In this document: positions 8,262 to 15,805 of the stretch, in pieces
How the letters are laid out: every line of letters begins with the position of its first letter
Numbering within the stretch: the first letter of the stretch is position 1
Origin: Roseivirga sp. 4D4
Lineage (GTDB): Bacteria; Bacteroidota; Bacteroidia; Cytophagales; Cyclobacteriaceae
Assembly (NCBI RefSeq): GCF_001747095.1
Contig: NZ_MDGP01000001.1
Location: forward strand, 2,897,001-2,961,000
Direction: 5' to 3'
Length of the DNA stretch: 64,000 nt
Program-made: the position numbers and the translations under genes
The notes under the pieces: generated by a model
What the model was told of the DNA's origin: nothing
What the model saw: the letters and a program-made list of their open reading frames with translations, nothing else
Database searches by the model: none

Positions 8262-9458
8262 TTATGAAAGTTTAGCCAGGGCTTTTTTAATTCTCTTGAT
8301 AGCCTCTCTTAAGTCTTCCTCTGAGGCCGCGTAGGAGAGCCTAATACAATTGGGGTCTCCGAATGCCTCTCCTGTTACCACCGATACATGTGCATGATCC
8401 AAGATGTACATGCTCAGATCGCTAGCATTGTTAATAGTCGTTTCTCCGTCAGACTTACCAAAATAGGCACTAATATCAGGGAAGAAGTAGAATGCGCCTT
8501 GAGGAATATTCGTTTTAAAACCAGGAATGTCATCTAAAAGATCCTTCACGAAGTTTCTTCTACGAAGGTATTCCTTACTCATTTCATGAGTAGGCCCTAA
8601 GTCCGAAGTAAGTGCGGTATATGCTGCACGTTGGGCAATACCACAGTTGGCCGAAGTGAACTGGCCTTGCACTTTGTTACAAGCTTTAGCTAACCAAAGC
8701 GGAGCACCAATATAACCAACGCGCCAGCCTGTCATGGCAAAACCTTTGGCCATTCCATTGACCGTAACAGTTCGGTCATTCATACCAGGCAGTGCGCCTA
8801 TACTGGCGTGTGCACCTGTATAGTTAATATGCTCGTAAATCTCATCCGCAATCACCACAAGGTTTTCATGCTTCAGGATTACCTCTGATAAGGCAAGTAA
8901 CTCCTCTTTGGTAAATACCGAACCTGTCGGGTTACAGGGCGATGAAAAGATTAATGCTTTTGTTCTTGGTGTAATCGCAGCGGCCAGTTGGTCAGCCGTC
9001 ACTTTGAAGTCTGAATCGATACTTCCATTTACATATACCGGCACACCACCTGCTAATTCAATCAGGGCTGAATAGCTCACCCAAAACGGTGCGAACACAA
9101 CCACCTCATCTCCTTCATTGATAAGGGCCTGAAATACATTGGCGATGGATTGCTTGGCTCCATTGGAGATCACAATTTGATCAGCCGCATAGTCCAAGCC
9201 GTTCTCTCTTTTGAATTTCTCAGAAATCGCCTGTCTTACATCCAGGTATCCATTCACCGGTGGATAGGCAAAGTATTTACCTTCATCAATCGCATCTTTG
9301 GCTCCTTGCTGAATGTGCTTGGGTGTCTTGAAGTCTGGTTCCCCTAAACTCAAACTGATGACATTGATTCCTCTGGCTTTATATTCTCTAGCTTTTGCGG
9401 CCATAGCCAAAGTAGCCGACTCCGCCATGTTTTTGATACGATCTGAAAGCATTTCCAT
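8262..9458 (-). CDS. Class I PLP-dependent aminotransferase (aspartate aminotransferase-like)
   Basis: 398 residues of fold-type I aminotransferase. Motifs include LSLGEPDFKTP at the N-terminus, SNGAKQSI, SSPCNPTG, ADEIYEH (PLP-binding Asp/Tyr) and VNGMAKGFAMTGWRVGY with Schiff-base Lys238. The closing RLSYAASEEDLREAI holds the carboxylate-binding Arg. This pattern fits the bacterial AspC-like subgroup acting on aspartate or aromatic substrates, but specificity cannot be fixed by eye. It lies between recR and the heptose kinase, 8 bases from recR and directly abutting the kinase, so cotranscription is likely. Confidence 0.92.
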   Translation of the reverse strand: MEMLSDRIKNMAESATLAMAAKAREYKARGINVISLSLGEPDFKTPKHIQQGAKDAIDEGKYFAYPPVNGYLDVRQAISEKFKRENGLDYAADQIVISNGAKQSIANVFQALINEGDEVVVFAPFWVSYSALIELAGGVPVYVNGSIDSDFKVTADQLAAAITPRTKALIFSSPCNPTGSVFTKEELLALSEVILKHENLVVIADEIYEHINYTGAHASIGALPGMNDRTVTVNGMAKGFAMTGWRVGYIGAPLWLAKACNKVQGQFTSANCGIAQRAAYTALTSDLGPTHEMSKEYLRRRNFVKDLLDDIPGFKTNIPQGAFYFFPDISAYFGKSDGETTINNASDLSMYILDHAHVSVVTGEAFGDPNCIRLSYAASEEDLREAIKRIKKALAKLS

Positions 9459-9466
9459 ATTCGGAC

Positions 9467-10072
9467 TTATTCGTATGTTGTTCTCGTCATAATACTTCTT
9501 CCTAAGGTTACCTCATCGGCAAATTCAAGCTCCCCACCGATCGGTATACCCCTTGCAATGGAAGTCACTTTCACTTCAAATTCCTTGAGTTTCTTGGTCA
9601 AGTAAAATGCTGTGGTATCACCCTCCATTGTAGGATTTAGTGCCAAAATTACTTCTTCTATTTTTGGCTCACTATCTTTTACCCTTTTTATTAAAGTATC
9701 AATATTTAGTTCCTCGGGACCAATCCCTTCAATGGGAGAAATTACACCACCGAGTACATGGTACAGCCCCCTATATTGAGCAGTGTTTTCGATAGCAATC
9801 ACATCTGGGGTATCCTGAACTACACAAATGGTAGTCAATTCTCTCTTGATGGTTTTACAAGTACAATCGGTCGTATCTGAAATTATGTGACAGGTGCTGC
9901 AATATTGCGTGTCTTCTCTCAAGCGATTGAGCGCTTCAGACAAATGACTTGTGGTGATCTTATCTTGTTTCAGAAGATGGAGGACTAACCTTAATGCAGT
10001 CTTTTTACCAATGCCTGGCAGTTTAGATATCTCCTCGATTGCGTTTTCGACAAGTTTGGGAGGGAAATTCAA
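9467..10072 (-). CDS. recR: Recombination mediator protein RecR
   Basis: 201 residues, the usual RecR length. An N-terminal helix-hairpin-helix (KLPGIGKKTALRL) precedes a cysteine cluster at C58, C61, C70 and C72, then a Toprim domain (VVQDTPDVIAIE, then GLYHVLGGVISP). The final cysteine pair is C-T-C, one residue closer than the common CxxC. RecR acts with RecO and RecF in loading RecA at gaps. It heads a minus-strand cluster with the aminotransferase and heptose kinase, downstream of clpS. Confidence 0.95.
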   Translation of the reverse strand: MNFPPKLVENAIEEISKLPGIGKKTALRLVLHLLKQDKITTSHLSEALNRLREDTQYCSTCHIISDTTDCTCKTIKRELTTICVVQDTPDVIAIENTAQYRGLYHVLGGVISPIEGIGPEELNIDTLIKRVKDSEPKIEEVILALNPTMEGDTTAFYLTKKLKEFEVKVTSIARGIPIGGELEFADEVTLGRSIMTRTTYE

Positions 10073-10098
10073 AGTCTTTTCAGCGGATTAAAAGTAAA

Positions 10099-10380
10099 TC
10101 ACATGACCGTGGCAGTAATGCCAGCATCCAAAATGTTTTCGCACATAGGACGTAATTCTGTGAAGGAACCTGATTTAACAGTGCATTTTCCTTTGTAATG
10201 AATGAGAAGAGTACATTGTTCAGCCTGTTCAGCAGAATGATTACAAATCTTAATCAAGGTATTAATTACGTGTTCAAAAGTATTGACATCATCATTGAAC
10301 ACGACCAAATCACAAAGGTCATCATCAACTGCCACTTCCATTAACTCAACCGCCTCTTCTTCCTGGTAATTCAAATGCAT
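10099..10380 (-). CDS. clpS: ATP-dependent Clp protease adaptor ClpS
   Basis: 93 residues. The core contains the ClpS motif VVFNDDVNTFEHVI followed by a conserved H-S-A-E-Q-A-E-Q segment and the closing YKGKCTVKSGSF. ClpS binds the N-domain of ClpA/C and delivers N-degron substrates to ClpP. The N-terminal arm is short and acidic. A TAnnTTTG box lies 16-23 bases before the ATG, and recR follows 26 bases downstream. Confidence 0.93.
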   Translation of the reverse strand: MHLNYQEEEAVELMEVAVDDDLCDLVVFNDDVNTFEHVINTLIKICNHSAEQAEQCTLLIHYKGKCTVKSGSFTELRPMCENILDAGITATVM

Positions 10381-10395
10381 CGCTCAGAATTTTGA

Positions 10396-10403
10396 CAAAT
10401 TTA
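10396..10403 (-). promoter_or_regulatory. -7 promoter box upstream of clpS
   Basis: On the minus strand TAAATTTG matches TAnnTTTG. The nearest upstream TTG is about 26 bases away, longer than ideal, so only the -7 element is well supported. Confidence 0.4.
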
Positions 10404-10434
10404 ATAAAATTTAAGCTCAGACGCCACTGCAATA

Positions 10435-11220
10435 CTATTGGTTCCTTTGCTCAATATTCTCCATTCGCTGCATCAATGCTTTAAGTTGCTCTTCTACCGA
10501 ATGGACCTTCTCTTCGATTTTCTTAGGTGAATTCAAGTGTGTGCTCAACTTCCCTTTGACCAGCCACAACTCCTGAATTGAAGATTCATCAATATTGATC
10601 GTTTTGAAACCTGGGTTATCCGCAGCAAGCTCAAATCCCTCCAGTGTTTCTAATCTTCCAACCGCCACTACCTCTTTAGTCACTACCAGAAGTACATTAC
10701 CAACGTGACTTTCACTTCTGCCACCGATGTCCATCTTCTCACAGAATAGGAAATCCCCATGGTGAATCCCTTGCTGATCCACCACCATATGATCACCCGC
10801 CATTTCGAACAACCTCTGTACCCCCTTGCCAGTAAAAGGCAATTCACATTTGGGCAGCGACTCCAGGTAATCTCGTTTCTGATAATTGACAATGTAATTC
10901 AACTGTTGGGCCTGAAGTACCAAACTTGCCTTACTGGTTTGCTTAGGGGCAGGAACTCCCTGATGCAGCGCATCTAGTTTTTGGTTCACGAGATTGAAAC
11001 TGTAGAGATCGTTTACCGTCAATTCCTTAGTCAACAAGACATCAATAGATAAGCCAAAATAATGAGCAATTTCTATCAAAGTCTGAATTTTTGGTTCAGA
11101 TCTACCCTCTTCATAGGCCCCAACACTAGGTCGGGCCAAATTAAATAATTCGGCAAATTTCGCCTGAGATAGCTTTCTAACAGCTCTAATGCGCTTTATA
11201 TTCTGACCTACGTATGACAT
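10435..11220 (-). CDS. XRE-family regulator with LexA/S24-like C-terminal domain
   Basis: 261 residues. A Cro/CI-type helix-turn-helix spans about residues 5-62 (KLSQAKFAELFNLARPSVGAYEEGRSEP). The middle and C-terminal part (about 130-230, including MVVDQQGIHHGDFLFCEKM and VTKEVVAVGRL) resembles the LexA/S24 beta-fold, although I cannot see a clear Ser-Lys dyad. The last 30 residues look like a coiled coil. The gene is divergent from the YbjN/PspA gene set across a 234-base region containing a palindrome and a -7 box, so it is a candidate regulator of that set; this is inference from position. Confidence 0.82.
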   Translation of the reverse strand: MSYVGQNIKRIRAVRKLSQAKFAELFNLARPSVGAYEEGRSEPKIQTLIEIAHYFGLSIDVLLTKELTVNDLYSFNLVNQKLDALHQGVPAPKQTSKASLVLQAQQLNYIVNYQKRDYLESLPKCELPFTGKGVQRLFEMAGDHMVVDQQGIHHGDFLFCEKMDIGGRSESHVGNVLLVVTKEVVAVGRLETLEGFELAADNPGFKTINIDESSIQELWLVKGKLSTHLNSPKKIEEKVHSVEEQLKALMQRMENIEQRNQ

Positions 11221-11313
11221 GAAAAAATAATTGCTAATTTTTTGAGCATATCTAAAACTTTTTGCATATTTGTTCCGTAAACATAGAGTAATTAATTCAA
11301 AACATAAACGGTC

Positions 11314-11385
11314 ATGATTAAAAATACGCCTTCAAGGCATCAATTCACAAGTTTTAGAGCACCTCCAATTCTGGCAAATCTCTAA
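11314..11385 (+). other. Possible 23-codon leader ORF in the XRE/YbjN intergenic region
   Basis: An ATG-started frame of 23 codons (MIKNTPSRHQF...) ends at TAA 11383-11385. It lies upstream of the likely promoter of the PspA gene set and has no recognisable motif. The ATG shares the 12-mer CGGTCATGATTA with the start region of the 71-residue gene at 12608. It could be chance. Confidence 0.15.
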
Positions 11386-11387
11386 AC

Positions 11388-11430
11388 TTAAGATAAGCTT
11401 AAATCTTTAAATTTGATGTTATCAGATAAC
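11388..11430 (+). promoter_or_regulatory. Promoter and operator region of the PspA/polyamine gene set
   Basis: TAAATTTG (11408-11415) matches the -7 consensus. It is followed at once by the 13-base inverted repeat GTTATC-A-GATAAC (11418-11430), where a repressor would block transcription start, and preceded by another inverted repeat, TTAAG/CTTAA (11388-11402). No clean -33 TTG was seen. The ATG of the first gene is 25 bases beyond the palindrome. Confidence 0.45.
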
Positions 11431-11454
11431 AGACAATAAAATCAACTCAAAAAA

Positions 11455-11850
11455 ATGGATAACTACTTTCAGAAAGTTAAAAACTACATCACAGATCTCG
11501 ACTATGCCATACTCATGGAAGATGAGGCAGATGGTTTGATGGTCATAGAAAGTGAAGAGGACGGAATTAAAAACCTTGTTTTAGGCATAGAAGAACCTCT
11601 ACTTATTATAGAGCAATCTCTAGTAAACCTAGCAGATACTTCAGCCGAAACATACCTCCACTTACTTCAGAAAAACAGAGATATCGTACATGGTGCCTTT
11701 GTTATTGACGAAAGCGGAAAACGCGTAATCTTCAGGGATACTCTTCAATTAGAAAACCTTGATTTGAACGAACTAGAGGCTTCTTTTAATTCATTAGCCT
11801 TATTACTGAGTGAATACTCAGAACAATTAATAGCTGTTGCAGAAAAATAA
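11455..11850 (+). CDS. YbjN/CesT-like small acidic protein
   Basis: 131 residues, strongly acidic and without a signal sequence. The pattern of an N-terminal helix (VKNYITDLDYAI), a short beta-meander (GLMVIESEEDGIKNLVLGIEEPLLIIEQS), a YLHLLQKNRDIVHGAFVIDE segment and a C-terminal helix resembles the type III secretion chaperone (CesT/Tir) and YbjN fold. Small proteins of this type are commonly encoded next to PspA homologues; in the E. coli yjf operon the equivalent position is held by YjfI. It probably binds a partner protein. First gene of the plus-strand set, 11 bases upstream of pspA. Confidence 0.6.
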   Translation: MDNYFQKVKNYITDLDYAILMEDEADGLMVIESEEDGIKNLVLGIEEPLLIIEQSLVNLADTSAETYLHLLQKNRDIVHGAFVIDESGKRVIFRDTLQLENLDLNELEASFNSLALLLSEYSEQLIAVAEK

Positions 11851-11861
11851 AAAATATAGAT

Positions 11862-12569
11862 ATGAACGTATTCAAGAGAATGTTTAAAATGGGCCAGGCA
11901 GAAGCACATTCTGCATTAGACCAATTAGAAAATCCAATAAAATTAACAGAGCAGGGCATCAGAGACCTTAAGAAGGACCTTGACGAAAGCTTAAAAGCTT
12001 TGGCTGAAGTAAAGGCCATGGCAATACGCTCTAAAAATGATCTTCAGACTTCTAAAAGCAAGGCTAAAGATTATGAAAACAAAGCCATGTTATTATTGAA
12101 GAAGGCTCAGAATGGCGACATCGATGCATCTGAAGCAGACAGACTTGCAAGCGAAGCTTTAGTCAAAAAAGAAGAAGAGCTAGAACACGCGACAAGATCA
12201 CAAGAAGAAGTAAATCGTTTCGAAACTAACATCGGTCAGCTAGATCAGAATGTTAAAAAGATCAGAGCGACTATCAGTAAGTACGAAAACGAACTGAAAA
12301 CTTTGAAAGCTCGCGTTAAAGTAAGTCAAGCCACAAAAAAGCTGAATAAGCAGATGGCTCAAATCGACTCATCTAGTACGGTGACTATGCTTGAGCGCAT
12401 GAAGGATAAGGTTGCACAAGACGAAGCGCTGGCTCAGTCTTATGGAGAAATTGCTAATGAGAGCAAGTCTATCGATGATGAAATCGATAAAGCATTAGAG
12501 GGTGGCGAAAGTCAAGCAAAAGCTGCTGACAGCCTAGCTGCCTTAAAAAATAAACTAGGAATGGAGTAA
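11862..12569 (+). CDS. pspA: PspA/IM30 family membrane-stress protein
   Basis: 235 residues, almost entirely alpha-helical coiled coil, starting MNVFKRMFKMGQAEAHSAL with the amphipathic N-terminal helix that binds lipids in this family. Heptad-like charged helices run to about residue 215. PspA/IM30/YjfJ proteins oligomerise on the inner membrane and preserve its integrity. This copy has the company typical of YjfJ-type loci (DUF350, polyamine-related enzymes) rather than PspB/PspC. No PspF-like activator is encoded nearby. Confidence 0.93.
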   Translation: MNVFKRMFKMGQAEAHSALDQLENPIKLTEQGIRDLKKDLDESLKALAEVKAMAIRSKNDLQTSKSKAKDYENKAMLLLKKAQNGDIDASEADRLASEALVKKEEELEHATRSQEEVNRFETNIGQLDQNVKKIRATISKYENELKTLKARVKVSQATKKLNKQMAQIDSSSTVTMLERMKDKVAQDEALAQSYGEIANESKSIDDEIDKALEGGESQAKAADSLAALKNKLGME

Positions 12570-12607
12570 TCCATTCTTAGTTCTTCAACCAAAAAATAAT
12601 CACGGTC

Positions 12608-12823
12608 ATGATTACCCAAAAGTCAAAAAACTCAAGATATGTCAGCCTCGCTATTGGTGTTGTAGTAGCACTTCTATCGGTTTGGCAAGTAAGTGGTAGA
12701 CCCACCCATTTGAGTAATCGATTAAGAAAAGCAACGAAAAAAGCGATTCTGGTTCCTGCTTTTTATAGCACAGCCATGACGGCTATTTCGTTACACATCA
12801 GTCAATATTTTATTTATCAGTGA
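12608..12823 (+). CDS. Small membrane protein of unknown function (71 aa)
   Basis: 71 residues: a short basic N-terminus, one hydrophobic segment (SLAIGVVVALLSVWQV), a strongly basic middle (NRLRKATKKA) and a second weakly hydrophobic stretch to the end. No family recognised. It sits between pspA and the 48-residue membrane peptide, tightly spaced on the same strand, so it is probably part of the stress gene set. The stop TGA lies only a base before a possible upstream start (12825) of the next small gene, suggesting coupled translation. Confidence 0.55.
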   Translation: MITQKSKNSRYVSLAIGVVVALLSVWQVSGRPTHLSNRLRKATKKAILVPAFYSTAMTAISLHISQYFIYQ

Positions 12824-12842
12824 GATGAGAAGTTTAAGTTTT

Positions 12843-12989
12843 ATGGGAGATATAATTAAAGGCATTTTAGCGATCATACTGATCGTATTTGTCTTCGGGT
12901 TCGTATTCAACATTCTTTTTAAAATAGGAATCATACTGTTGATCGGACTAGGGATTCTTTACCTAATTCGTAAAGTGTTTATTGATTAG
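12843..12989 (+). CDS. Tiny hydrophobic membrane peptide (48 aa)
   Basis: 48 codons from ATG 12843 to TAG 12987-12989. Starting with MGDIIKGI, it is nearly all Ile/Leu/Val/Phe/Gly up to a final RKVFID, giving one long or two short membrane helices (about residues 8-25 and 28-42). An in-frame ATG at 12825 would add six residues. The stop is one base before the ATG of the DUF4178 gene. A frame this short is often missed, but its composition and its exact fit between neighbours argue that it is real. Confidence 0.55.
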   Translation: MGDIIKGILAIILIVFVFGFVFNILFKIGIILLIGLGILYLIRKVFID

Positions 12990-12990
12990 C

Positions 12991-13536
12991 ATGGGAGTAT
13001 TTGATTTTCTGAAGAAGAAAAAAGAACCAGCATATGATGTCACCAATCTCAGCGTAGCAGACTTGGATGAAGGTTTTGTATTTGACTACAATCTTAAGAG
13101 TTGGGTGGTCAAAGAGGTCTATCAATACGACTGGGGAAAGAACGTCTTTTCAAAAGAATATAAGATTGATGCAGGTGACGAAACTGCATTCCTTAGTGTT
13201 TCCAATGATGGCGAGCTTTTTCTCACAGTCACCAAGCCGATAAAAATCCAACAATTGGGAGATGGCCTAAGGGAGCAAATTCGAAAAAATGAAGCGGCAC
13301 CTGACAAATTGGATTATGAAGGTGTTACTTACTACCTGGATGAAGATTCCGCTGGCTATTTCAATGACATCACTGCCAAAAACCCTGATTGGGAAGAGCT
13401 GGTGAGCTATGAATACTTAAATGAGGATGAAACGCTTGTGCTTGGAATTTCTCAGTGGGATGAACGGAATTTTGATGCCTATGCAGGCAAAGTGATCAAG
13501 CCATACGAGATTTCGAATATCACACCGGACGAATAG
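12991..13536 (+). CDS. DUF4178 domain protein
   Basis: 181 residues from ATG 12991 (MGVFDFLKKKKEP); a TTG nine bases upstream is less likely. The sequence has the DUF4178 pattern: D-L-x-x-G-F-V-F-D-Y-N-L-K-S-W, VYQYDWG, YKIDAGDETAFLSV, VTYYLDEDSAGYF, and the closing ISQWDERNFDAYAG and IKPYEISNI. The family is known mainly from genome contexts with PspA, DUF350 and spermidine-synthase-like genes, and its biochemical function is unknown. It is probably cytoplasmic and membrane-associated through its basic N-terminus. Confidence 0.8.
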   Translation: MGVFDFLKKKKEPAYDVTNLSVADLDEGFVFDYNLKSWVVKEVYQYDWGKNVFSKEYKIDAGDETAFLSVSNDGELFLTVTKPIKIQQLGDGLREQIRKNEAAPDKLDYEGVTYYLDEDSAGYFNDITAKNPDWEELVSYEYLNEDETLVLGISQWDERNFDAYAGKVIKPYEISNITPDE

Positions 13537-13615
13537 TGGCCTCTTAGAGGTTTTACTTAACTTTAAAACATTAGAGCTGGACGTACTTCCCGTTTTAATC
13601 AAGACAAAAGAATTT

Positions 13616-14377
13616 ATGAAATACGCCAAATTAACCATCATCGCCCTGCTACTTATTGCAGTATCGAGCTGTGGTGGTAGTAGAGATAAGTTTGTCAAAA
13701 ACCCTGTTGATGATATTGTTAGAGACATGCCTACCGAGCGTGTCTTTTCTATTATGCTTTACGACATGAATGTCGAAGGCAACTTCTTTGAAGACTACTA
13801 TCATAAATACAGAATCATTGAAGAAACCACTCCTGGTCAGCCAGAAGAAAGGATTACCGACTGGTTCGAAGTACCAGAGAGCTATTTCAAGCAACATGTT
13901 GATGACATGGGTATGGAGTTGGTCTCTCGCGGTGAGGATGGAAAGCTTGTGAAAGAGGTAAGTCCACCGGGTTATAACAACTATGTCGGCAACGAAAAAT
14001 ATGGCCAATGGGTACAACGAGATGGCGGAAGCTTCTGGGAGTTCTATGGCAAGTTTGCCTTTATGTCTTCCATGTTCAACATGTTTACCTACCCGGTTAG
14101 AAGGTCATACTATAATGACTATCGTGGCAACTACTATGGGCGTGGAAGAGCCTACTATGGCCCGACCACTGGCGGAAGCTCTTACTACGGTACCAACAGC
14201 AACTATACAAGAACAAGCAGGGCTAACTCCACTTGGAGTAATAACAGGTCATCTTTTAAAAATAGGGTCAATAGCAGAACTTCGAGATCTAGTAGTTCAA
14301 CCTCAAGAACATCACGTTCCTCATCGAGGTATGGTCGTTCGAGTTCTCGATCTAGAGGCGGAGGATTCGGTAAATAA
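13616..14377 (+). CDS. Lipoprotein with Ser/Arg/Tyr/Gly-rich C-terminal tail
   Basis: 253 residues with signal peptide and lipobox VSSC (Cys19). Residues about 25-150 form a globular domain in which YDMNVEGNFFEDYYHKYRII, WFEVPESYFKQHVDDMGM and GNEKYGQWVQRDGGSFWEFYG stand out. From about residue 165 the chain becomes low complexity (YY-N-x-Y-R-G-N-YYG, then alternating Ser/Arg/Thr runs, ending RGGGFGK) and highly basic. The tail would be exposed in the periplasm or on the surface and could bind anionic polymers or membranes. It lies between the DUF4178 and DUF350 genes, so it is probably a component of the same system. Confidence 0.65.
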   Translation: MKYAKLTIIALLLIAVSSCGGSRDKFVKNPVDDIVRDMPTERVFSIMLYDMNVEGNFFEDYYHKYRIIEETTPGQPEERITDWFEVPESYFKQHVDDMGMELVSRGEDGKLVKEVSPPGYNNYVGNEKYGQWVQRDGGSFWEFYGKFAFMSSMFNMFTYPVRRSYYNDYRGNYYGRGRAYYGPTTGGSSYYGTNSNYTRTSRANSTWSNNRSSFKNRVNSRTSRSSSSTSRTSRSSSRYGRSSSRSRGGGFGK

Positions 14378-14401
14378 GCTTCAACCCAGACTAACAACCT
14401 T

Positions 14402-15262
14402 ATGCAATACTTAGACGGAATACTTTACTCAGTTTTATATCTAGCCGCTTCCTTTATACTCTTCTATATCGGTAAAGTGGCTTATCAGCTTTTTCACCCA
14501 AAGATTAAAGTGAGCGAAGAGCTCGTTGAAAAAGATAATTTTGCCTTTTCAGTAGCCTATGTAGGCTACTTTATTGGTTTAGTCATTGCCCTGGGGGCTG
14601 CCGTCTATGGCGAGTCCAATGGCTGGCAAATTGATTTGATGGATATGGGCGTCTATGGCCTGTTGACTATCATATTGATGAATGTTTCACTGATCATCAA
14701 CGATAAGATTGTCCTGAGCAAATTCAGTGTCAAGAAGGAAATTCTTGAAGATCGCAATGTCGGTACGGGAGTAATCGAAGGTGCTAATGCTGTTGCTACT
14801 GGCCTGATTGTTTTGGGTGCTATTCATGGTGAAGGACATGGCTTTGGCGGACCCTTGGTTACAGGAGTGCTTTATTGGGCACTGGGTCAGTTCTTACTGT
14901 TCATAACAGTTAAGGTTTACGATGCCATTACACCCTATGACGTACATGCCGAAATTGAGAAGGACAATGTTGCTGTTGGTATTGCCATGGGCGGAGCCAT
15001 TATTGCTATTGCCAACCTGATCAGGTTTGCTTTGATGCATGACTTCGAAAGCTGGATTATTACTGTTGAAGATGTGGCCATTGATGTAGCCATCGGCTTA
15101 GCTTTCTTACCACTGGCAAGACTACTTACTGACAAGATTTTACTTCCAGGCAGGAAACTGACAGATGAGATTGTCAATCAGGAAAAGCCAAATAACGGAG
15201 CTGCCCTGATTGAGGCCTTTGCATATATCGGTGGATCGGTTCTGATTACTTGGGCATTATAA
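14402..15262 (+). CDS. DUF350 membrane protein, internally duplicated
   Basis: 286 residues with about eight membrane segments in two DUF350 (YjfL-type) halves. The first half holds VEKDNFAFSVAYVGYFIG and the second IEKDNVAVGIAMGGAIIA, both matching the family motif E-x-x-N-x-A-V-x-x-x-x-x-G near the second helix of each half. E. coli YjfL belongs to this family and is encoded beside PspA-like YjfJ. The protein is an inner-membrane component of unknown activity. The gene ends one base before the palindromic repeat that precedes the DUF559 gene. Confidence 0.85.
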   Translation: MQYLDGILYSVLYLAASFILFYIGKVAYQLFHPKIKVSEELVEKDNFAFSVAYVGYFIGLVIALGAAVYGESNGWQIDLMDMGVYGLLTIILMNVSLIINDKIVLSKFSVKKEILEDRNVGTGVIEGANAVATGLIVLGAIHGEGHGFGGPLVTGVLYWALGQFLLFITVKVYDAITPYDVHAEIEKDNVAVGIAMGGAIIAIANLIRFALMHDFESWIITVEDVAIDVAIGLAFLPLARLLTDKILLPGRKLTDEIVNQEKPNNGAALIEAFAYIGGSVLITWAL

Positions 15263-15263
15263 A

Positions 15264-15291
15264 GCCCACCTCTGACTCCTCCATGGAGGAG
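15264..15291. repeat. Palindromic repeat unit, left copy
   Basis: GCCCACCTCTGA is followed by the perfect 16-base palindrome CTCCTCCATGGAGGAG (15276-15291). The unit begins one base after the DUF350 stop codon. Its sequence is an imperfect inverted copy of the right unit at 15358-15390, about 70 bases away. Such REP-like palindromes are often seen beside DUF559 genes. Confidence 0.6.
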
Positions 15292-15357
15292 AATTTCAAT
15301 GTAGAACTTTCTTACGAAGGCATTCCATGAAAACATCGCATCACTTCGTACAAGCAC

Positions 15358-15390
15358 AACTCCCCTCCTGGGAGGGGATGGGAGTGGGCC
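15358..15390. repeat. Palindromic repeat unit, right copy, inverted
   Basis: CCCCTCC-TG-GGAGGGG (15362-15377) is followed by ATGGGAGTGGGCC. The reverse complement aligns with the left unit (GCCCAC, then a C/T-rich stretch, CCTCC, GGAGG, TT). It ends two bases before the TTG start of the DUF559 gene. Confidence 0.6.
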
Positions 15391-15391
15391 A

Positions 15392-15805
15392 TTGAAACGG
15401 AGAATTCTTCCATATAATCCAATGCTCACAGCGCGAGCCAAACAGCTAAGAAGAAACATGACAACTGCTGAAGCTATGGTCTGGAAACTCTTAAAAGGGA
15501 AACAAATGAAGGGTTATGATTTTGACAGGCAAAGGCCTATTGATCAATATATTGTAGACTTCTATTGCAAGGACCTTATGCTGGCTATTGAAATAGATGG
15601 TAGTAGCCATGACAGCAAAGAGGCACAAGAGGCAGACTTAGCTCGTCAACAGACACTTGAAAAATTAGGAGTTAGATTTCTTAGAATAAGAGATGAAGAT
15701 GTAAAGGAAGATGTTAACTCAACCTATTTTGTCATCAAAGAGTGGATTGAGAACTTCGAAATAGAGAATAAAGGAAAACCATTACCCGGTAGGCTGGAAC
15801 AATAA
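15392..15805 (+). CDS. DUF559 endonuclease-like protein (Vsr-related fold)
   Basis: 137 residues starting at TTG 15392. This start is chosen because the N-terminus MKRRILPYNPMLTARAKQLR matches the usual family opening, whereas the first ATG (15422) would remove it. The PD-(D/E)xK nuclease core is visible: IVDFYCKD (Asp56), then LAIEIDGSSH (Glu67, Asp69) and GVRFLRIRDEDV. Family members resemble very-short-patch repair nucleases and are scattered in genomes beside palindromic repeats. The stop overlaps the next ATG (TAATG), coupling it to the downstream enzyme. It looks like an insertion into the stress operon. Confidence 0.85.
   Translation: MKRRILPYNPMLTARAKQLRRNMTTAEAMVWKLLKGKQMKGYDFDRQRPIDQYIVDFYCKDLMLAIEIDGSSHDSKEAQEADLARQQTLEKLGVRFLRIRDEDVKEDVNSTYFVIKEWIENFEIENKGKPLPGRLEQ

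Noticed and set aside
13540-13555. CCTCTTAGAGG followed by TTTTA after the DUF4178 gene
   Set aside because: The stem is only four pairs with a three-base loop; too weak to call a terminator within a likely operon.
13983-14414. Plus-strand frame of 143 codons within the basic-tail lipoprotein gene
   Set aside because: It is another reading frame of a low-complexity region (Ser/Arg/Tyr-rich), begins inside the lipoprotein gene and runs past its stop, with no signal or domain.
15178-15459. Minus-strand open frame of about 93 codons covering the palindromic repeats
   Set aside because: It crosses the end of the DUF350 gene, both palindromes and the start of the DUF559 gene, has no family-like composition, and both overlapped genes are well supported on the plus strand.
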